From NCBI RefSeq assembly GCF_004000985.1, contig NZ_BIMH01000004.1, forward strand, positions 150,458-214,457: a stretch of DNA of 64,000 nucleotides, in the 5' to 3' direction. Under the pieces are notes generated by a model. It saw only the letters and a list, made by a program, of their open reading frames with translations, did not search any database and was not told the origin of the DNA. Below are positions 60,324 through 64,000 of the stretch, piece after piece. Both the position numbers and the translations under genes were made by a program. Each line of letters opens with the position of its first letter. The first letter of the stretch is position 1. The DNA is from Paenibacillus validus NBRC 15382 (GTDB lineage Bacteria > Bacillota > Bacilli > Paenibacillales > NBRC-103111).

Positions 60324-61370
60324 GTGAAGCTGTTTGTAGGCATCGACGGCGGCGGGACGAAAACGGAGATTTGCGTCATCAATGCCGCAGGACTGGAGCT
60401 GACCCGGTTGTCAGGAGGGCCGAGCAATCCGCAAGCGATTGGCTTCGACGACGCCGTTCGCGAGCTGACCCAGCTGTTGAATCAAGCGCTTTCTTCTATA
60501 CGGGAAGACGACGGGGGAACGGGAACGCCGGGGCCGGAGAGGTCCGAAGAGCTTGGAGGGCTTGACAAGCGCGAAGTGCTTGGGGAGTGTGAAAAGCTTG
60601 ACAAGCTCGGTGCGCCCGGACAACGTTGGGAGCTCGGCCTCTGTCTTGGCATGGCGGGCGTCGATACGCATGAAGATCGCGAACGCGTAACCTTCGCAAT
60701 CCGGTCTTATTTCGAACAAACGGGCGTCGAGGCGAAGCTGCTCGTGACGAACGACGCGGAAATAGTGCTGATGGCCACGCTCGATCGCAGTTTCGGCGTG
60801 CTCGCCATCGCAGGAACCGGCTCGATCGTCTTCGGCCGCACGCCGGACGGGGACTGTTACCGTGTCGGCGGTTGGGGGCACTTGCTTGGCGACGAAGGCA
60901 GCGGCTACCGCATCGGTCTCGATACGCTGCATGCGGTCATGCGCAGCTACGACGGCATTGATCCGCCTACGGCGATGACGCCGATGATTGAACAGGCATA
61001 CGGCTGGGAACGTATCGTCGAGCTGCGGAGGTATATCTACCAGCCGCACATTAAAAAGCAGGACGTCGCCGCCTTCGCGCGGTATGCGATCGAAGCGGCC
61101 GCTGCCGGCGATCCGCCGGCCAGGCGGCTGATCGAGCGCAGCGCCGCAGCCTTGGCAGAGCAAACGTCCGCGCTTGTGCGCAAGCACGCTTGGTTCGCGC
61201 AGGCGGACCTGGTGCTCAGCGGCTCGGTCTTCCGGTACAGCGAGCTGTACCGGAAGACGTTTCGCGAGCGGCTGGAGGCCGCTTGGCCGGATCTGCGGCT
61301 GCACGAAGCGCGGCAAGCGCCCGCCTATGGCGCCGCCCGGCTGGCGCTGCAACTCCTGCCAGGCGAGTGA
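60324..61370 (+). CDS. BadF/BcrA-type amino-sugar kinase (MurK/NagK-like)
   Basis: 348 residues of the BadF/BadG ATPase family. LFVGIDGGGTKTEICVI (phosphate loop 1), LLVTNDAEI, LAIAGTGSIVFGR, GWGHLLGDEGSGY and VLSGSVF are the N-acetylglucosamine-kinase-like motifs. The Clostridium acetobutylicum relative MurK phosphorylates both MurNAc and GlcNAc at O-6. The GTG at 60324 follows AAGGTG; in-frame alternatives are at 60315 and 60318. An unusual low-complexity insert, rich in Glu, Leu, Gly and Lys, lies at about residues 58-98. murQ follows. Confidence 0.88.
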   Translation: MKLFVGIDGGGTKTEICVINAAGLELTRLSGGPSNPQAIGFDDAVRELTQLLNQALSSIREDDGGTGTPGPERSEELGGLDKREVLGECEKLDKLGAPGQRWELGLCLGMAGVDTHEDRERVTFAIRSYFEQTGVEAKLLVTNDAEIVLMATLDRSFGVLAIAGTGSIVFGRTPDGDCYRVGGWGHLLGDEGSGYRIGLDTLHAVMRSYDGIDPPTAMTPMIEQAYGWERIVELRRYIYQPHIKKQDVAAFARYAIEAAAAGDPPARRLIERSAAALAEQTSALVRKHAWFAQADLVLSGSVFRYSELYRKTFRERLEAAWPDLRLHEARQAPAYGAARLALQLLPGE

Positions 61371-61488
61371 GCATTCCCCTCTCCAGCCAACTAGCGCAAC
61401 TGCAGCGGCTGGAGCAACTGCTATCGACACCGCTGCCTGATGCAGGAGCACGGTATCCCAAAAAATTATTCAAGAAGGAGCTATCTCC

Positions 61489-62403
61489 ATGCACATACAT
61501 CAGCTACACACACTCACGACGGAGCAGGTCAATCCGCGGACACGACAAATCGACGAGCTGCCGACCGAGCAAATCCTGACGCTCATCAACGATGAAGACC
61601 GTCTAGTCGCCGACGTGCTGCGAGGGCTGATTCCGAAGCTGGCACAGGCCGTCGACCGCATCGTCGCCTCCTTTCAACAAGGCGGACGCCTCATCTACAT
61701 CGGCGCCGGCACCAGCGGCCGCATCGGCATCCTGGATGCGTCCGAATGCCCTCCGACCTACGGCACCTCGCCGGATATGGTGCTGGGTTTGATTGCCGGC
61801 GGCTTCCAAGCGGTGAAGGATCCCGTCGAGGGCGCCGAGGATAGCGAAGAGCTCGGCATGTCCGATGTGGATGCCCACGGAATCGGGCCGAACGATGTTG
61901 CCGTGGGCATCGCAGCCAGCGGACGGACGCCCTATGTACTCGGCGCGATGAAACGGGCCAAGGCGAACGGCGCCGGGGTCATCGGCATCTGCAACAATGA
62001 GGGGACGCCTATGGTTCCGCTGGCCGATATCGTGCTCGAGGCCGTGGTCGGCCCGGAAGTCGTACTCGGCTCCACGCGGATGAAAGCGGGCACCGCCCAG
62101 AAGCTCATCTTGAACATGCTGACGACGACATCGATGATCCGCATGGGCAAAGTGTACGGCAACCTGATGGTCGATGTACAGCCGTCGAACATCAAGCTCG
62201 TTGATCGCGCCAAGCGGATCATCCGGCTAGCCACCGATGCTTCGGAGGAAGCCGTAGAACAAGCCTTCGCCGACTCCGGCGGCCATGTCAAAACCGCCAT
62301 CGTCATGCTCCTCGGAGGCGTCCATTGTGCCCAAGCCCAGGCCGCACTTGCCGAAACCGGCGGCTTCGTGCGCAAATCGTTAGAGCTGCTGCTGACGAAA
62401 TAG
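61489..62403 (+). CDS. murQ: N-acetylmuramic acid 6-phosphate etherase
   Basis: 304 residues. GAGTSGRIGILDASECPPTYG, shown here only in part by its Glu-containing core SECPPTYG, GLIAGGF, VGIAASGRTPYVLGA and STRMKAGTAQKLILNM are the MurQ SIS-domain signatures. The enzyme splits the lactyl ether of MurNAc-6-phosphate to GlcNAc-6-phosphate and D-lactate. GGAG lies 8 bases before the ATG. It is 118 bases after the kinase gene, an interval without obvious signals. A terminator follows. It joins the products of MurK and AnmK to general GlcNAc metabolism; nagA/nagB are not in the window. Confidence 0.96.
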   Translation: MHIHQLHTLTTEQVNPRTRQIDELPTEQILTLINDEDRLVADVLRGLIPKLAQAVDRIVASFQQGGRLIYIGAGTSGRIGILDASECPPTYGTSPDMVLGLIAGGFQAVKDPVEGAEDSEELGMSDVDAHGIGPNDVAVGIAASGRTPYVLGAMKRAKANGAGVIGICNNEGTPMVPLADIVLEAVVGPEVVLGSTRMKAGTAQKLILNMLTTTSMIRMGKVYGNLMVDVQPSNIKLVDRAKRIIRLATDASEEAVEQAFADSGGHVKTAIVMLLGGVHCAQAQAALAETGGFVRKSLELLLTK

Positions 62404-62441
62404 GGCTATTGAAATATCGTAAGTATGTTCGTGAACAACTC

Positions 62442-62478
62442 AAAAAGCTCACGTGTGCTATCCTTCCGTGGGCTTTTA
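62442..62478 (+). terminator. terminator after murQ
   Basis: Stem AGCTCACG/CGTGGGCT with A-run before and T-run after, so it may act in both directions. Confidence 0.75.
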
Positions 62479-62561
62479 TTGATTGGATCATTTGTAACGC
62501 CGACCTCTATTTTCAAGCAGCCCCTGTGTCACCTCTGCCCTGTTCTTTCAAAGGGGCGCTC

Positions 62562-62583
62562 CCCCGCCTCAGCAGGCGGGGGC
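62562..62583. repeat. strong GC hairpin without T-run
   Basis: CCCCCGCC/GGCGGGGG around TCAGCA, between the murQ terminator and the glycosyltransferase gene. It may end minus-strand transcripts or be an orphan end of an IS200/IS605-type element; no transposase or TnpB remains nearby. Confidence 0.4.
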
Positions 62584-62609
62584 AGGTTACAACGAGATAA
62601 AGCCGGGAG

Positions 62610-63689
62610 CTATTCCCTGCTCCGCTTATAAAAAGAAATGACGGCTTCTTCCAAAAATTCCACAAGCCGATCGCTTTGATCTTCCATCGTGAGACGGTAA
62701 TCGTTCAAAAAACCGGGATTGATTGGTATAAGGGAGGCGGCCCGAACCTGTTCGAATAGATGGCCGGACAAGTCCAAAATGCGGCCGACGGCATAGCTTT
62801 TCAAAAACTGTTGAAACGAGGTCAAATCGCTGAACAAAATGGGCAACCCCGCCGCCAAATAATCCCACGCTTTGTTTGGAAATGTACTGTCCAGAAACGG
62901 TTTGTTTCGTTCGGTTACATGCAATACGGTTAGCCCGACGTCATAGCGGGTCATCTCGTAAATCAGCTCGTTCGGCTCCCGGGTTCCTTCCCAATGCAGG
63001 TAAGGGGATTTCTGCTCCAGCATGCTGTAATATGAGCTCTGAAACGGGGTGTAATAGTGAACATGAACTTTCTCCTGCGCAAGGGCAAGTAAAACAGGTT
63101 CGATATAACGGTGATGATCGCTGCGATTCGTTAAGCCTCCCTCATAGACGCAATGGATCTCGCCGTCCGTTTGGCTTAATTTCGGAAGATATTGCTGGGG
63201 TAGCTGTTCACGAAGAACATAGTTATCCAGCACCGTGACCGGTTTATTCGACAGACCGAATCGTTGTACGGCAATTTCCTTGATTAAATCCGTCACATAG
63301 ATGTTCGCGGACGCATATTTATTGGAAATGAATTCCAAAATCGCTTGATCGTTCGTAATATCCCCGCGGAGCGACATCATGTCGTGACAATCATGTATGA
63401 CAGGTTTGGTGGAGCAGGCCAGCACGGCGCTGATGATGTCAGGCTCATTACAGCTAATGACAAGATCATAGGAGGATTGATCGACAAACTCGACGATTTC
63501 CTTAATCATCCGGAGTTTAAAAATCCGGGAATATGGCAGTGCATAGCCGCGATAAACTTCCGCAGGATGCGTCTTTAAATAGAGCAGATCGGTTTGGATG
63601 CCGGCTTGGCTTAACACGTTGGCGATTTTATTCGTTCGGATATCGGGAATGACTTGAATGAATAGCACGCTGTTAATACGGACATTCAT
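62610..63689 (-). CDS. GT-B-type glycosyltransferase
   Basis: 359 residues. The overall plan is that of a GT4-like enzyme: N-terminal domain with VLFIQVIPDIRTNKIANVLS and KPVIHDCHDMMS, C-terminal donor domain with IHCVYEGGLTNR, YDVGLTVLH and FPNKAWDYLAAGLPIL, the last being the usual EX7E-type region with weak acidic residues. It has no membrane segment. ATG 63689 overlaps the upstream gene by 4 bases. It probably builds a surface polysaccharide or glycosylates protein; donor and acceptor are unknown. Confidence 0.82.
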   Translation of the reverse strand: MNVRINSVLFIQVIPDIRTNKIANVLSQAGIQTDLLYLKTHPAEVYRGYALPYSRIFKLRMIKEIVEFVDQSSYDLVISCNEPDIISAVLACSTKPVIHDCHDMMSLRGDITNDQAILEFISNKYASANIYVTDLIKEIAVQRFGLSNKPVTVLDNYVLREQLPQQYLPKLSQTDGEIHCVYEGGLTNRSDHHRYIEPVLLALAQEKVHVHYYTPFQSSYYSMLEQKSPYLHWEGTREPNELIYEMTRYDVGLTVLHVTERNKPFLDSTFPNKAWDYLAAGLPILFSDLTSFQQFLKSYAVGRILDLSGHLFEQVRAASLIPINPGFLNDYRLTMEDQSDRLVEFLEEAVISFYKRSRE

Positions 63690-64000
63690 TCATCCACCTT
63701 CTTTGGCAGCGTAAGGAGTCCCTCAAGCAGCGTTTTATTGTGGAGAACATTCGTGTCCTCGGGACGGTACTTGCGGGCTTCTTCGTTATGAACGTATGCG
63801 TTCTCGTATTCGCCCAACCGATAATAGCAAACGCACATATGCAAATGGGGATACCAGGTCCAGTAAGCGGGATAACTGAAGCCCCACTGATTCGTATCGG
63901 CCGGCAGCCGGGTCGCTAATTCATACCAGAATATCGCTGTACGATAGTCCCGCTTCCGGTAAAAATAAAACCCCATCCGGCTGGCCACTTCAGCTCTGGG
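63686..64000 (-). CDS. C-terminal part of a TPR-containing glycosyltransferase-type protein (cut by window edge)
   Basis: The frame is open to the right edge; about 105 C-terminal residues are visible. They contain tetratricopeptide-like helices (YYRKRDYRTAIFWYELAT-like text, HMCVCYYRLGEYENAYVHN, YRPEDTNVLHNKTLLEGL), the usual tail of family 2 glycosyltransferases with TPR repeats found in Bacillus and Paenibacillus. The catalytic domain, if present, lies outside the window. It overlaps the next gene by 4 bases, so both are one operon. Confidence 0.7.
   Translation of the reverse strand, partial: PRAEVASRMGFYFYRKRDYRTAIFWYELATRLPADTNQWGFSYPAYWTWYPHLHMCVCYYRLGEYENAYVHNEEARKYRPEDTNVLHNKTLLEGLLTLPKKVDE

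Noticed and set aside
62404..62609. Complete insertion sequence between murQ and the glycosyltransferase gene
   Set aside because: Only hairpins are present; no transposase frame or terminal repeats were found.
1..64000. CRISPR array, tRNA, rRNA or prophage
   Set aside because: No regular direct repeats, no cloverleaf-like or rRNA segments and no phage structural genes were recognised in reading both strands.

Overview
The window looks like chromosomal DNA of a moderately GC-rich, spore-forming Firmicute of the Paenibacillaceae (Paenibacillus/Cohnella type). This is inferred from strong AGGAGG-type ribosome binding sites with frequent GTG/TTG starts, sigma-A promoters, U-tailed terminators, MsmX- and YesL-like proteins, a DUF1450 protein under a Fur box, a YfkM-like stress protein, leucine dehydrogenase and two class-I cyclic-di-GMP riboswitches. 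No rRNA, tRNA, CRISPR array, prophage or complete insertion sequence was seen.

Layout. 0-8 kb (minus strand): end of an M29 aminopeptidase, ndk, ppdK, a MurA with Asp in place of the active-site Cys, an FHA/winged-helix regulator and an unusual zinc-finger/HTH/DUF2087/GIY-YIG-like protein. 8-20 kb: a lipoteichoic-acid-synthase-like sulfatase reduced to one membrane anchor, a decayed ABC exporter, a GNAT enzyme, a riboswitch-controlled CheY-like protein, a YhdH-type reductase, a riboswitch-controlled 58-residue protein, a Fur-controlled DUF1450 protein, an orphan Pho-box-like promoter with terminator, azoreductase, a 2-hydroxyacid dehydrogenase, a YkgJ-like protein, a DJ-1/PfpI protein and leucine dehydrogenase.

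20.5-29.2 kb: a DeoR-type regulator and a minus-strand sugar-alcohol operon (1-phosphofructokinase-family kinase, ABC binding protein, two permeases, two zinc dehydrogenases). Two further kinase genes (PfkB and FGGY) in it are fused by a deletion and broken. The same TTTCGTTT-like operator lies at the promoter of the regulator and of the operon. 29-34.6 kb: assorted genes, including a second CheY-like protein whose phospho-acceptor Asp is Asn, an SDR enzyme and TenA. 34.7-41.7 kb: the MoxR-DUF58-DUF4350-DUF4129-membrane protein group with RDD and SpoIIM-like proteins. 41.9-45.5 kb: a heterodimeric BmrC/BmrD-like ABC exporter. 45.9-49.6 kb: a TauE/SafE-type permease, a decayed ABC system and an amino-acid permease.

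49.9-62.4 kb is the most interesting part: a complete-looking cell-wall amino-sugar recycling locus. A MurR/RpiR regulator, a lipoprotein-dependent ABC importer with its own ATPase, a YesL-like protein, NamZ (exo-N-acetylmuramidase), NagZ (N-acetylglucosaminidase) and AnmK form one minus-strand operon. A BadF-type kinase (MurK-like) and MurQ are transcribed divergently from the same operator region. NamZ and NagZ lack signal peptides here, unlike their secreted Bacillus subtilis relatives. This suggests that intact muro-saccharides are imported by the ABC system and split inside the cell, instead of MurNAc import by the MurP phosphotransferase. The window ends in glycosyltransferase genes.
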